Origin: Plectrocnemia conspersa | Taxonomy: Eukaryota; Arthropoda; Insecta; Trichoptera; Polycentropodidae | Length of the DNA stretch: 64,000 bases | NCBI GenBank assembly: GCA_009617715.1 | Contig: VTFK01000294.1 | Location: 1,178,001-1,242,000 of the forward strand | Direction: 5' to 3' | Part shown: positions 28,044-43,000 of the stretch, in pieces | How positions within the stretch are numbered: the first letter of the stretch is position 1 | How the letters are laid out: every line of letters starts with the position of its first letter | Notes under the pieces: generated by a model | The model's input: the letters and a program-made list of their open reading frames with translations, nothing else | What the model was told of the DNA's origin: nothing | Database searches by the model: none | Program-made: the position numbers and the translations under genes

Positions 28044-31000
28044 CTGAAAAAATATTACAAACGATGTTTTATACTTGTAATACGAATCTTCAATAAATAA
28101 ATATACAATGAAATTTACCTTTCTTTTCTTTTCGTTTCGTACACCAAAGAGACTCGATCGACGTGTAAGTTACATCGTCCGTTCCGCAGACAGGTTGACC
28201 ACTGTCAATCAGCGGTGTCTTAACAAGAGCGCAAGGATCGTATTTTTTAGAACATCTACCCGTACTGACTGCTGTTAAATCTGAAATTATTTTATTGTCA
28301 GTATTTTTATTTATTTTGTATGGTCGTTTAAATCAACTTACATTTATCGTAGTTGGTTGAACAGTGTAAATGTTCGTATGAGCGATACGTCACTCCGTTC
28401 GATCCACAGATGAGAGATGTGGACTCCATCTCGTTCTTATTGATCTTCTCCATGTGAAGACAAGCGAGTTGTTTTAAAGTGCCGCATTCACCGGGCTTCG
28501 CAGCACATTTCCCCTCGAATTCTAAAAAGTAGATAGTAATATTAATAGCTACTGATGAATGCGAATGAGCATTTTTTTGACTCGAGAGTTTTATTTATCT
28601 CCAGTTAAAGAAGGTGAATCACAATAGCAGAGTCTATTTAAGAAAGTCGCATGAACACAAAGCTTCACCACATATGACATATTGTCATTTTTATGAGACA
28701 TTTGCAATCATAAGTCACCTTCCTGCACCTGGAACTGCTGAAAAATGGATAAATAAACCAATGCAGCAACTGATATGATAGATCAGGGCCGATCTACTGT
28801 CGCTATCTATTGGTAAAAATTCTGATTAAATATGTGCTTATGCTTTTAGACAACTTGACTTTAATTAGGTTATTGGGTCGATTGGCTTCAGTATATTCTT
28901 AAAATTGTGGATAAATAATTCGTTAAATGAAAGAAGTTCTAAGAAAACAACTAAAACTATTATAACTGTATGTACCATTAGGTTTAAGTTAACCTGAAGT
29001 AACCTAGGCGCAGTAAATATTGATTTAGTTTATCAAAAGTTTTTTTAAACGCTATTCTGTAAGAAACATCTTTCCAGTATGAGCATACACGTGCATTGCG
29101 AAGTTGAATAAATATCTGCATTTGTGCCAAATGACGTAAACGCAAACAGACGACTGCACGAGTAAATTTGCTCAACTTTTAGTAGATAATGTGGCCACTC
29201 AAAGAACATCAGAAATAGATATTGAATAATATGAAGTGGCCATTATGCGCTCAGTTTATGTAAACGAATAAACATCTTAAGCATGGAGCTGCAATAGATT
29301 CGATAATAGAAGAACATTAATTGGCTGTATTGCTATTAATGTACTTCTTAAGCGTTTCGAGCGTAGGGGTTGCTAAATTTGGTTGGCGCGCATGAAATGT
29401 CGTTTTTATAATGATATTTTTCAGATACAACTAGCAATGATATCAATTAGGAAAAAAAACATATTTGACTTTATAAATCAAAGGTTGTATATATTAATAG
29501 CATCTTTGCCGATGAGAAGAGAGCAAAACCTTTTCTACCCTCTTCTCCTATCGTCTAAAGAGCCAATTATGTTTGATGGGGCTCAAATAAGCTATTCTGT
29601 ACATTTTATAATAATAAAAATAAACAGTTTTACTGTCTAGTGGATTCCGTAAATATATGTACATAACATCGAATCGAAGAGATTTAATATCTGCAATGCA
29701 CTCTAGAAATGTGTGGACATGTTTTATGAACATATTTGCGGTACCATTGCTAGCGAGCTTTTTAATATCGTACGCAATTGCGTTTCGGAAATCCGTTATA
29801 GGATTTGGTCGCTACAATTTTTAAAATTGTATTTTACACCTTGTTTTTATATTAAAATAGTGGTAGAATACAGCGTTCCGCAAAAATAGATTGAAGAATA
29901 TGTTGATGTTAAATCCTCTCAAAATTGAACTGTAAGAGATATGCCTTAAACAAAAAAATATTATATCTGATTTTCTTAGATCTTAACAACTATTTCGAAA
30001 AATAAATTCTTAAACTGATTCATTAATCTAGACCAGAGGTTCCCAAACTTATCTACCGCCCCCTTTTTAGGTAGGAAAATGCTCAGCGACTCCCTAGAAA
30101 TCTACTTTCTTTAAGTGAACATAAATATACAGTTAAAATTTATTTATTTATAAAATTTTTCGTTGTAACCTGACAGATGAAAGTCCAATGCGCTACAACG
30201 GGGTAAATCTATACCAACTGAGTAAATCAATCAGATGTAATGAATACATATAATTAAGTATTAACTACCAGTCTTGGAATTGGTAACATCTATATTAATA
30301 ATTATAAATTATTATGTGTAGTATAATTTATAACCAATAGATGTCACTGCAGCTGGGAACGGTTTTTTATTAATGGCGCATTTTTTTATAAATAAAAAAT
30401 CAAGTGCTGCTGCCGGGGCTCGAACCCGCAACCTAAGAGCTACTAATGTAAGACGTTATGGACTATGCTATTCCGTCTATTTTGGAATATGGCGGTTTCT
30501 TGTATGCGAGCAGTGCAGTGAGACTATGCATTTTTGTTTCTCAATGTTTTTATTCCACTTCGCAATTATCTCGAGAAATTTTGATAAATAAAAAAATATA
30601 TGTAATATATAATATACATAGTTTATAATTATAATTACACACTATATTACTTGTAGATATTTTTTTTTTGTTTTAATTTTTAAAATATTTTTTCCCAATA
30701 TTTAAATATGTAAATTATATTATTCGTTGTAATTAAAATATAAAATAACCTGAAGAATGGTAGAACATTTATCATTTATTAAAACATATTAGTAGAGATA
30801 CATTATCATACAGTATTCTTAAAATAACTTTTTAAAAAACACAACTAGGTAAAATGGAATTATCCATCATATTTCTATATTTTTTGTTAGGAAATTTTCG
30901 GCCGTGAATTTTTTTCGTATCGTGTCAATGTTGGTTTAATTGACAACATGACATCAAACAAGCACTGTAAGTTGTTTGTTCTCTTACCCGTCGATTCAAA

Positions 31001-34000
31001 TATTATGAATTATTTCCCCTAATAATTTGGTAATCGGTTTCTTTTATCTAATTATGAATGCAGTTTTAAATTTCTAAAGCAAAGATGTGGCTGATTTTGA
31101 ACAAATTTTGCCATTCATATACTTCTGACCTCTATTAAAAGCATGCATATTTTCAAACATCTGGCACGGAACCACCCTGTTCTTACGCAGCGATATAAAT
31201 GCAGCGGTTTTAAAAATTTTTTAATTTTTAACAAAAATAGACTCTAAGGCTGGCATTTTTCAGAAATAATTTGTAAAATATTGTTGTTAATAAGACTACT
31301 ACGTGGTCGTACATCCACAAGTGTTGAACATCGTTCGGGACGTCCACTTGAGGTGACTACGCCAGAAATGATCGACCACGTCCACGATATGGTCTTGAGT
31401 GATCGTCGTGTCAGAGTGCGCGAACTTGTTGAGGCCACAGGCATATTTTGCACATACAATTGGGTACGAAAAAGATATCGGGAAGTTGGGTGCCGCGTTT
31501 GCTCACAGTGCAGAATAAACCCAATCGTGTGGTCGATTCAATGACTGGTTTGGCGCTTTTTCGTCGTAGTTCTAACGAGTTTCTGCGTCGATACATAATC
31601 GTATATGAAACATAAATTCACCATTACACTCCAGAGACAAAGGAACAGTCGAAACAGTGGGTTTCTGGAAATGATCCGGCTCCATGCAAGGGGAAGACGG
31701 TGAAATCGGTCGGCAAGGTGATGGACACGTTTTTTTATCCACATTGACTACTCGGAAAAAGGACGAACGATAAATGGAGAGTAATATGCATTGTTATTGG
31801 ACCAGTTTAATAGAAAAATCATAAAAATACGCCTACATTTGGCAAGAAGAAAGTGCTTTTCCATTAAGAAAATTCATGGGTACACACTTGTGCAGTTTCG
31901 AAGGCGAAAATACATGAATTATGCTTCGAATTTTTGCCGCTAAAAGGATGCTATTTTGAAAAATAAAAACAAATCAACACAATCTCCTTTTATGTAAGGA
32001 CATTCATCTTTAATATTTCAATATATTTTAATTTAAAACTACTACAAACTACCCTATTTTGTATTTTTTATTTATTTCTCACTCTAAATATTTAACATAT
32101 TTCTTATTCTAGATAATATACATATTTTTCAACTAATAAATAAACAATAAACGATATATTTTAAACAGTGACGGCACTTAAAATTAAACGTATATTTCAG
32201 ATTAAGACATATACTTTTAAATGCTGTCTGAACAAAGCAACATAAACAGCGAAAAATATGCCATCAAAACATTGCAAGAATGTAAAGAGCTTAAATTATA
32301 TATGCAACTTAAATATGGGTCTTGATTGGACTATAAGTTATACTATTTAACATAAATATATATTGCCTTATTATTATTGCCAGCATTTTCCTATATGAAG
32401 CACACAAAAAGTAAAAATAGAAAAAACTTCTATCAAACCAGATAGACATGCACTGGTATCTAAAATTTCTTGTTGCTGATTATCTTTTCGCAAATGAATG
32501 AACTTCGCAATTAACCAGATTAGAGATTGACAAGACCATTAGAAACATACTCTGTTAAGACCTAGTCTCTTTTTACGTGAACCTCAGCGGAAACTGCAGT
32601 GTTTCTAACTGAGTAAAATTCGCTTTCATCTTCCCCAATATTGTATGTTTATTTTTCGAATACCTTCGTTCATCGAAATATAAAATTAATATATAAATTA
32701 CGTTAATAATATTGTAATAAAAACGCGGTATCTCTTAATGAAGATTCTACTGAGACAATCCATTAAAATTCTGATTCAGTCGATAATAAAATCCATTAAT
32801 GGCCGTCCTTTGAAGATAACGAGCCGATGCAATGTCGCCCGTCGATAATTTTGCATCTTTGTCGATAATTCAGCTCATTTTGTGCGACTCGTAAATTAGC
32901 GTAGTAATAATGAGCGTTCAATGTATACAAACATTGATTATTAAAATTAGCATATGGTTTTGCGGCGTTGTTTAAACAACATTAAAGTTATTGAGGCGCC
33001 AGTCAGAGTTTGCAATTTGTGTAAGGCACGAACAGCACCTGGGGATAGCATGAGCAATGATAAATTAAAACATAGTTTTCTATTTACTTATGTAAAATTT
33101 AACGGTATTTAATAATAAATATAAACATTCTATATTGATAGATATTAAAAGGTTAACTCCAACGTAAATTGTGTTATCAGTGCAATTTTAATTAACATGG
33201 TAAATTGTATGATCACTATCCACATTGAATTGATAATTAATTGCAAGAACAGTTTGTGTATAATCAGAGTTGCAAATCAGGCTAATATAATTATTTTTTT
33301 AATAATAATAATATAAGCACTACAATATATATATATATAGTAAACAAATTTATCAAAAACTATCTAAACAAAATAAATTTCATTAGAACTATTGCTAAAG
33401 AGTATATTTGTAGCAAAATTCTTGTAAATAATTATGAATATATCTCTCGATCGATAGAATTTAAAAATAAATCAATGCTAAATGAGATACCTTCAAGAGA
33501 TAATATTATTCGATTTCAGATTTAATTTACATAATTTTAAAAGATAAATTGAAGACCACCTTAATATAAGACTGATCTTATCTATGTATATATGAGAAAT
33601 TTCTGGAATCCAGTTCTTATCTTAGGGATACAGTTGCAGTGTCAAGAATGAGCAGCTTCTTTTGAACGCCGATGACAGCGACATTTGGTATGTGTAATGC
33701 AAACACAGAGCTTTTATTGCAAGCGTCAGAAGCTCGCCAAAATGACTGACGGTTATCTTAATTGCAAGTCAGATTTTTTTAGTACATTTTCGTTTCGTTT
33801 GATCATCGCAAACAATATAGACTGATTGTGCAAATCTTTCAAGTGCTCATCGATGCACTTGGACAACACGGATCACAATCGTGACGAGATGACAATGGTT
33901 ATAGCTTGGACGTCACTCCTGAAAATAGCCAAAGACGAAAAAAGACTGCATCTCGTGATCTTGAGCTCGGTGGAGCAAATTTGTTCCGCACGATCGCCGA

Positions 34001-37000
34001 ATATGTCAATGTTGTTTAATTGACGGCGAGTGGGTTAAATGGCGTGAAATTGAATGACAGTAATGAGGTTATATTTATTTATTTCCCAAGTTGCTTGTAA
34101 TAAATAGGAATAGTAGTGTTATTAAATTTTTATGTTTCATGTGGAAGATTTTAATCAACTTAAAATTCAATTAAATATTAATTGAAATAAGTATAATTAG
34201 AATCAAAACATTTTTCAACAAATCATAATATAACATATTTTATTACGTAATTATAGCATTTAAAATTAGTAATGATTAATGTTAAGCTGCGTCTAAATAA
34301 AAACCCAGCTCCCAGTGTCGCGAATGAAATAATAAATATTTTATAAATGGTTTTAAACTTACATAAATTCATTTAACATAATTAATGTATAGTAAATCTA
34401 TATAAAATAGAATACTGGCATTGTAAAAATATTTTTGATTGATTTTTCCCGGATATGATTGAAAACTCTGTGAATTGCTGTATGAAAGTTTTGAGTAGAC
34501 AACAGATTCACTTTCAGAACAGAGAGAAAAAAAATTAACACAATAGAAAAACTACATTTATATTAATATCCAGGTAATATCTGCAGTGGCGTAGTTATAA
34601 GGGGGGGGAGGGGGTGGGCCGCCCCGGGCGGCACTTGCTTGGCGGCGGCATATTCGCGATGGGATCGTCTAGTGTGATTCTTAACCTTGAATGCAGTAAA
34701 AAAAATATAAATCCACGAATAACAAGAGCTTAATAATAACCAATTTATTATTTTAATAAATGCTGATTTTATGACCCTGCAAAAAATGTATGGGGGGGCG
34801 GCAATTTTAAGGATCGCCCTGGACGGCAAACACTCTAGCTACGCCACTGAATAGCTGCATTTTAGAGGGGCAGGAAGGGTTATTTGCCTCCCTTGAATTT
34901 AACCAGAAAAATGCATGATATTCAAAGAAATACTATGAATTTAAATGAAATTAAATATTAAAACAGCAACCACTAACTGACCAATTATTATTTCTTAGAA
35001 GTGATAATTATTTTTGAAAAAATTCACGGCAAAAGCCAAAAATCATTTAAATAAAAATAAAAAGTTGCAGTGGGAACGCTCGGTAACGGTTTAGATACTT
35101 CATTCGATTTTCACTTATTGTCGTAATATTGTTATATATTAAGATTCATGAAATCACTTAATGAAACACTATGAATTTTAATGAAGTCAAAATGTTTGCT
35201 TCCCACCCTTTGAAAAAGCTGACACGACATTTCAGCTAGGAATATAATTTTTACAAATAGTAAACTTGTTACATGCGTAATAGTTTATTGATTCGACATT
35301 TTCTAGCAATTTATAAGGAATGCTATAAGTGGATTTAGTTAAAAATTGCTTTAATAAATTAGTAGCAAAGCTACCTAGTTGGTTTCGAAACCATATAATT
35401 GCTTATGAATATTTAATATTTATATTTACATAACATTTTCTGATAGGATATTTTATCTTCTATTTCACCCAAAACAATTAAAAATACCTCTTGCTCTTAT
35501 TCCACAAATTAATATAATATTTAGTATTTTGACAAAAAAATACAGATAAGTACTTTTGTGATTTTTACCATTTGTACTTTACCATAATATAGATAAAAAA
35601 CATGATAATTACTGGAATGTTTCAGATCATTTGAAGGCTAAAATCTACATTTTATTGTTGATATTTTGCTCCGAGTAATCGGAGTTTCAGAATCCAATTT
35701 TATAATAAATTCAATCTACAAATTGATAATTATATCGATTGATATTTTAATATTTTTCTCAGATTTACAGACTTATTATGAGTATTTTTTTAAATACAAT
35801 ACAATAATGATATAAGTAGAAAATAAGATATCAATTGAAAAGTCGTAGGATAAAATTCCATATAAGCAACTTTTTTTTATCGTGCTTGTAAATAATATAT
35901 TAAACGCATATTATACAAAATTTATTAACAATGAAATAGTTAGATTAGCAAATATGATTAAAAATAAAATTTAAACTAGTTTCGTATTCGTTAAAAAAAT
36001 AACGAATAAGTAGAAAGTTGATATATATTAAACATTATTCATATGCCATAGTTCGATTTAAATATTTATGAGCTAATACATCTTTATAACTACTTAAGAA
36101 ATTAAAAAAAATATATATTTTTATATTTATAGATATTTATAATTAAAAAATTGTGGGGAGTCGATTTATTTGGTCGCAAAGTTAGGCGGCACTCTGGTGA
36201 GCAACGACCGGCGGGGCCTCGTCCGGCAATCATTCGTATTATTTGCAATAACTGTGTGATTATTAACTATAACGTCAATAAAATACTACTGCAGTGGCTT
36301 AATATGTGTGTAATTACCTACCGCTACAATTAATGAATAAATTGAACCAACTTTAAAACTATTATTAAAATATTTATAATTTAACTCGCGACTAATTTTG
36401 TTCGTTTAGACAATTACGGGTATTTTCATCCCAGTTAATGTTTTTTTTTTATTTTGCCTAATCTTGGATTGCATTTAATAATAACTTTATCATGGTCGAA
36501 AAAAGATGACGACGTCGACGACGATTTACGTGACGCAAATACGTTTTTGAATCTCTTCATAACATAAACTAACAATGTAAAAAATAGTGTATGCCAAATA
36601 ATATCACTCGACTTTGCAGTGCATTATACTGAAAACGTAGTATCTGCTATGTTCAGAAATCATAGTTAGTAGTCGGCGTAAATTGATTTTACCGATTCTT
36701 TCGATAGATCAATTCATAGATTATTTTATTGCTATTCTAAAAAAAGTTGAAATGCGATACGAACCACAAACATTTTATTTTATATTATTTTTTTTTATCA
36801 AATTGTAGCTAATAAAACCAGCAAATTACACATTAAATAATAAAATAATTTATATTATTGAAATTAACGTATTTTAAAAAAATGTAATTTTTCATTTAAA
36901 TATCATATATTACGTTATATAAAAATTAACGATGATTATTTTCCATTACAACTGTGGAGGCAATGTTTTGTATTAGGATCATTACCCGGTGTTGGCCATC

Positions 37001-40000
37001 GCTAAGAGGTCAAGTCCAATGCTACCAAACTAGTTATTTGACATAGTTGCATTGATACGAATCACTATCGATGAGCTAATTGGCAAAAGTACAAGTGTAT
37101 TCTTATCAGGTGATGCTATTATGATTTATATGTCAACAAATCAAAGGAGGCAGGTATTAGAATGAGTTTATAACGAAATATTTAGATTAATAAGACTTGA
37201 TAAATTATTAAACAGGAAGATTCATAGATTGATGAGAATTATTCTTACTAGGACGGTGACAGATGTATACGTAGGGGTTGGCGTAAGTCAGGTTGTTCTG
37301 TCCACAGACTGGGTTCCATTCGAAGCGATTCTTAGATGTGTGGCACGCGATCCTGCGCCCCATTGCTCTGCGCACTTCTCGAATTGTACAGCCTCCGTAA
37401 TGCAGTACTCTTAGCTCTGTAAAATAAATTAATAATATTATTATTAGTATTTAAATTAATCATTTTCAATCTAATTACATAATCTTCAAATTTAATAAAT
37501 AAAAAACGTATTAATCGTAATTAAATGATTCCTGTTTTTAAAACAGATTCAAAACTGCAATAGCATTTCTAAGTCATTTTACCAAAAATATCTACTTATT
37601 ATAAGATCCGATTTGACTTAAGTTATCCTGGTTTGTAATTGATTTTGATAAATGGTGAATGGGCTTATCTTGACCAATTAGACCGAACGCCCAATATCCG
37701 CCCCCTAATTTACGTCCTTAATTTATACGTATGTCTTCTGGTGCGTGTATATTTTTACAGGTTGTTAATTCATGTTCATAAATAAGTATATTATCTAGAG
37801 GAAAGCCTCTAAATAACTCTTTTACTTAACTTTAAACTATAATTATGGTTTGTTTTTGTAAAAATAATAATTTATAATTAATTATAAAGATGTCACCGAT
37901 TCCTAGACTTTCAGTACGGTTGTTAACATTTATTTGCAGGAAGTAGCTGGACCGAAATCCAGAATTAATCCCGATCTTTGCAGACGACTGGATTCTTTAG
38001 ACGCAGACAAGTCTACAAGGACATTATGTATATGTTATACTTTAATTATGAAGTTGTTTAAAACCTTGGTCGGGACATTAGCAAAACTACTTATAATGTA
38101 CAAACATACAAAGCTTTTTGTATTTAATTCTAAAGTAAGTATATTTGAAATAGCTACAGTTAATTACATACATACATTTTCATTGTATGAGCTAATAGTA
38201 TTTTTTTTAATTTATCAAAATATAAAGTATATGAAATTTGTTGATTCTATTGCTTTATTATGAATCATGAATAAGAAAGACAATCGAAGATCATCAAGTA
38301 CTTAATTAAAAGCAATCAAGAGCTCACAAAGTACATAAATCCAACTTTGCAGAAACCATTAACATCTTTAATGACAATTGCAAGGAAACTACCTTGTAAA
38401 ATATATAATAGAACAAAGCAGCCACCGCTTCTCATTGACGATTCGATCATCGTCCATCGTGTCATCTGTTATGTCATGTCACCTACGAGGTATCGTGTCA
38501 TCATATATAACTGCACACCGCATCGAATGCGAGCAATAAATCAGTCAAACCGCACTGATAAAGATGCACCAGAACGATCGAATATCTAAAAGCTCTTTAC
38601 AGATACATTACATATGTTTTTGACGTCACGTTGCATTCCAGTATATAAATGCGTTTATGAATTATGGAGCACAATTATATCATTTGTTCTAGTATATGTA
38701 TCAAGGTTAGTGGTAGTCATATTTCAACCAGATTGATAGTCGTAATCGATATTTTTGTTATAGTGTAGTGTGAAATGGGGTTGTCAACAGTACCTATATA
38801 AAGTTGTTAAATATCTGAAATTTGAGAAAATATTTATTTAGGCAATATTTACAAGGTTTGTGCCAAGTTTTTGAAAAGTGACAACCCTAGATGGAGCGCG
38901 GTTAATAGAAGAATTTCTGTATATTATGTGTCAAGTGCAACAAGTGCTTTGTTATGATTTATGTGAGAGATCAATCAAGTTGCTTTAAGCAAATAACAAA
39001 AAATATAGTATACAGCAGGGATGACCATTCTTTTATTTCGAAAAAAAATATTTGTTCTACCAATAATATATTGTAGAAATCGCTGACTGAAGTGAGTAAG
39101 TGTAAAAAACTGAATATAATAACAAAGAATTTAAGATATTAGCTGTAATGCCTTATTATTTTTATGTATTATTTTATAAATATATTATCAGAAATGAATG
39201 ACTGATAAAGGAAGTTTTATGCAGTCAGCTTACTATCAGTATTTTGCAGTCATATCAGATACAAATATTCCTTTATTCTTCATTGTCATAAATTAGAAGC
39301 TAGATTATATGTATGTGTATATTTTACAACTCTGACATTTACCACTTAAATACATTATTGCAGTCAATTTGAGTAAACATTTTGTATTATTTTACTGTCT
39401 TTTATGTAATATGATTCTAACTCAAATTCCTTCGAACATCACTGTACGCTTAGCTATGAAATTGTAATACTATTTATTTCTTCAGCTATAAAACTAACTT
39501 TTTTTAAATTTAGAAGTGTTAAACGTTTTCTGCTACAAACTTATTCAAATTCAGAACAAAGGGATACGTTATTTTACTCTATTTACTTACAATGTAATGC
39601 GAAACATTCTATAGCATTACGGATTAAGTACTTTTAACAAAAAAAGTAGTAAAATTATATGCTGCTCTCATCTGCCATTTTACAGAAGTGAAACGAAAAT
39701 ATTATGCGGTGGTCTTTAAATGACAGTTCTTAAATTTTGTACGCCACCAGCGAATTTTGGTTCAAAGTTAAAGCCATAATGTTCCGAGTGTACGTATACT
39801 AGATCATCAGTTTCACTTATATGGATCAGTGAAATAATAAATGTATTTTTTGATACATTATAACTGAGCTAGTTCAACTTATATTTATACTAATAAAAAA
39901 AAAATGCGATTTAACAGGGATTTACTTTAAGAGATATGTCCATTTAAATAAATACTTTGTTCCATAAAAGAATTTGTTTGTGCAATACAATAACATTTTT

Positions 40001-43000
40001 TGTAGTGGGCAATAAAATGAATGATTTGCGCATTGAAATAATATAAAAATGCGCATTCAATTGCATTTATACAATTGAAAATATATCTTCAGTGTAACAA
40101 TTAAATTCAACTTTAAGTATAGTCAATATATAATAACGAGTGCGAAAATTGAATAATATAAAGTGTATTAAGAAAAAAATAAATAATATGAGTGTAATAT
40201 AAGACTAGAAACTGTAATTTTAATGACGATTTAACAATACTACTACCGCGTAAATGTCAACAACGAGCTAGATATAAATTTGCGATGTAAATTATTTATA
40301 TAAAAACATAATATTGTTGCTATGCAGTTTTATTAACAAAAATATACGATTGATTGAGCAACATAGCCAACGTGACGCATTGGAGAAACCTGTAAAATCA
40401 TCATATTTAGATTTGTAATAAGAAATACATTTGTATGGATTGACATACGTAAGTAAAAAAATAAGAAAAACAAAGAGCATATCTATGAGTCATAAAAAAT
40501 ACAGATGTATTTTTGTACTTTCATAGGAAATTATAAGTTTTAAAAAATATTTTTGGGAGTAAATCATGCTCATTATCCTCTTAATTAAAACATACTAAAT
40601 ATTGGCGCAGATAATTAAAAAAAAAAACAGTATTTAATTTTAAGTAAATAGCATTTTATTTATACCTAAAATAAGATAATTTAAATGCTCAATCTTCTTA
40701 TGTGATACGTAATAAAAAATATATATTTTAAGGACCACCAGCGATAATCAGCCAGTTAAAATGTATACTCCTTATTGAAATGGACGCATTAGCAGTGAGA
40801 AAAAGATTGGTGCAATACGCGTTAAAAGCGCAATAAACAAAACTGCGTTAGTCTTTATACGACACACCGTATTTCGTAAGCGACAATAATATATTAGAGT
40901 GGATAAGGTAAAAGCATCCCCTATCGGCCGCTTGATATCTTTACAAACTAACAAAAAATGTGATACATTGCCAAACGGAATGCAAAATGATAAGACCTGC
41001 AATCGATATATTCTAATAAGAAAGCAGTAGGAAATAAACAAATTATTTACATCCCCAAATATGCGTAATTAGCCGTTCTCATCGAGAGTGGACGAGCGAA
41101 AAATCAATCATATACAAATGCATGTGTAGCACATGTATATTAGCTTTCATTAGTACTTAAAAAAAAATCCACCTGATAATACTGACTTAAGACACGTTTT
41201 TACCCAAAGTCACACTAATTGGAGTTAGGGCAACCATCGATAGAATCTAAGAAAGTCTAGAAAGCAACCGCTTCCCTCTTCACGTCAAGCCTGATCCATC
41301 TATGACGTCCGAAATTCAAAGTTTAACTTGATATTTGAAAATGATTAGATTCTTTAGACACGGACGAGGCTAAGATAACATATTTGTACAAAATGTACTT
41401 GGACTCAATTTTCCATATATAAATATAAATAAAAAAATATTATTTTTCCATTAATGCATTTGCTACTTAACACTTTATTGTACTACTTAACACAATTTCC
41501 ATATTCATGAAAAAATGTTATCTATCGTTGTAGCTATAATTTATAATCCTCTTAAATATCTACCGATTTTTTAATAGGGTTAATAGTTACTTTGATTTTA
41601 AATGCTTTCATATGTAATACTTTATCGGCGCCAGAGTGATTTGTTACATCAGTAAAGTACTCTCCAGGAAATCGATCCGTAGGCACTCGACCATTACAAA
41701 CGCCATTTCATACTAGGAAGAGAGATCTATCTGGATAGAAGATAGATGAAATCAAAGCGGGTTCACCGCACACTCGGTGGTCAACCTGAATCGCAATGCC
41801 TTGAGATAGTTGAATATAAAAAATGTCACACTCGCATTCCTGAGCAGATGAGGTGAGCAGATTGTTTGGTCGTGAGACAGATGTGTTGGCAAATACAATG
41901 GATCGTAGAAGAGGAAGTGCTGTGAAAAGACCACTCCTTTGGCGATAGTACCTCTTTGACAGAACGCTATTGACGTGACGCTATGGAAGACAAACGGTCT
42001 TTGAAGAGTTGGGTATGAGAAGTCGTGACATGTCTACAGATAAACGAAGAAAACCTATACAATCGGTCGGTCTGATGACCTATTTCCTATACACTTTAAA
42101 TTTGTCCTCAAGGTACAAAATTTAAAATAAGTTTACAGCATACAATGATGGTCAATTTAAAAATACTGTTATGAATGAGTAAAATAATAACAATTCAAGC
42201 AAAACTTTACAGAGTTCAGATTATCATAATTAACTAGAAGGTTTTCGAATCGCGTTTGAGAGTAGTCAGAAAGCTTGTAGAGATTGGTGCAAAAGCCTTG
42301 GAAAAAATACTATTGTAATAATTTATCTGCTTTAATAAAAAAATACATTTCTGGTATAGTACATTAATGAAATAAGTATCTTTTTTAATACCCGTTTGTC
42401 CTTATTCCATATATAAAATGACAATAAAGTAACAATAGGCTATATATATATATGAAAATATTTGCATCAATATAATATTATGACATATTCGCATACATAA
42501 TAACTTATTTTATTATGTTTACATATGCAATCAATTTTATCTCAATCCTTGTCTTCTAAAACGTCGCTATTACATAATTTAACAGCAGAGATAAAAGTAT
42601 GCTAAAATATACATAAAACATATATGTAAAATATATTACTTTTAACTAAGTACTTATGTTGCCAAAAATATTAAAACTTGATAAATTTTGCAAAATAAAA
42701 TTGACGATAGATAAAATAATGATGCAGAATAATTTTACATCTACATCTATTTATCTTTTCCCTGTGGCGAAAATGCTGTTGTACAATGCCTAAATATTAA
42801 TATTTTTATTTATTAATATATAGTTATGGTATTTAAAATAAATTAAGGCACTGAGAGTCCTTGTTTCAATTTTAATAAATGCCAATGCTGAATGAGAGAA
42901 ATGCTAAAGCTTTTTCGAGATTGTGACGTAGATCCTCGATCGAGATTTTGTGATGGTTCAACTGCTTTCACGTTGAGCAAGGTCGGCGACGGCAACGTTT

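Larger units (their letters stand above)
28522..37248 (-). other. 8.7-kb intron of the Kazal gene
   Basis: Contains an R4 copy (30161-30220), a tRNA-derived segment (30405-30470), an R6 copy (31080-31215), a mariner relic (31265-31975), a hAT MITE (34584-34849) and R1 copy 3 (36152-36345). The part 33620-34025 is less AT-biased and has an open frame with no recognised domain. The remainder is AT-rich with nothing I can name. Confidence 0.6.

Noticed and set aside
30405..30470. Functional tRNA gene
   Set aside because: Good B-box and fair A-box, but no acceptor-stem pairing or plausible anticodon loop; treated as a tRNA relic.
33826..34023. 65-codon ORF in a less AT-biased stretch of the 8.7-kb intron
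   Set aside because: No Kazal cysteine pattern or other domain on either strand, and no matching splice sites.
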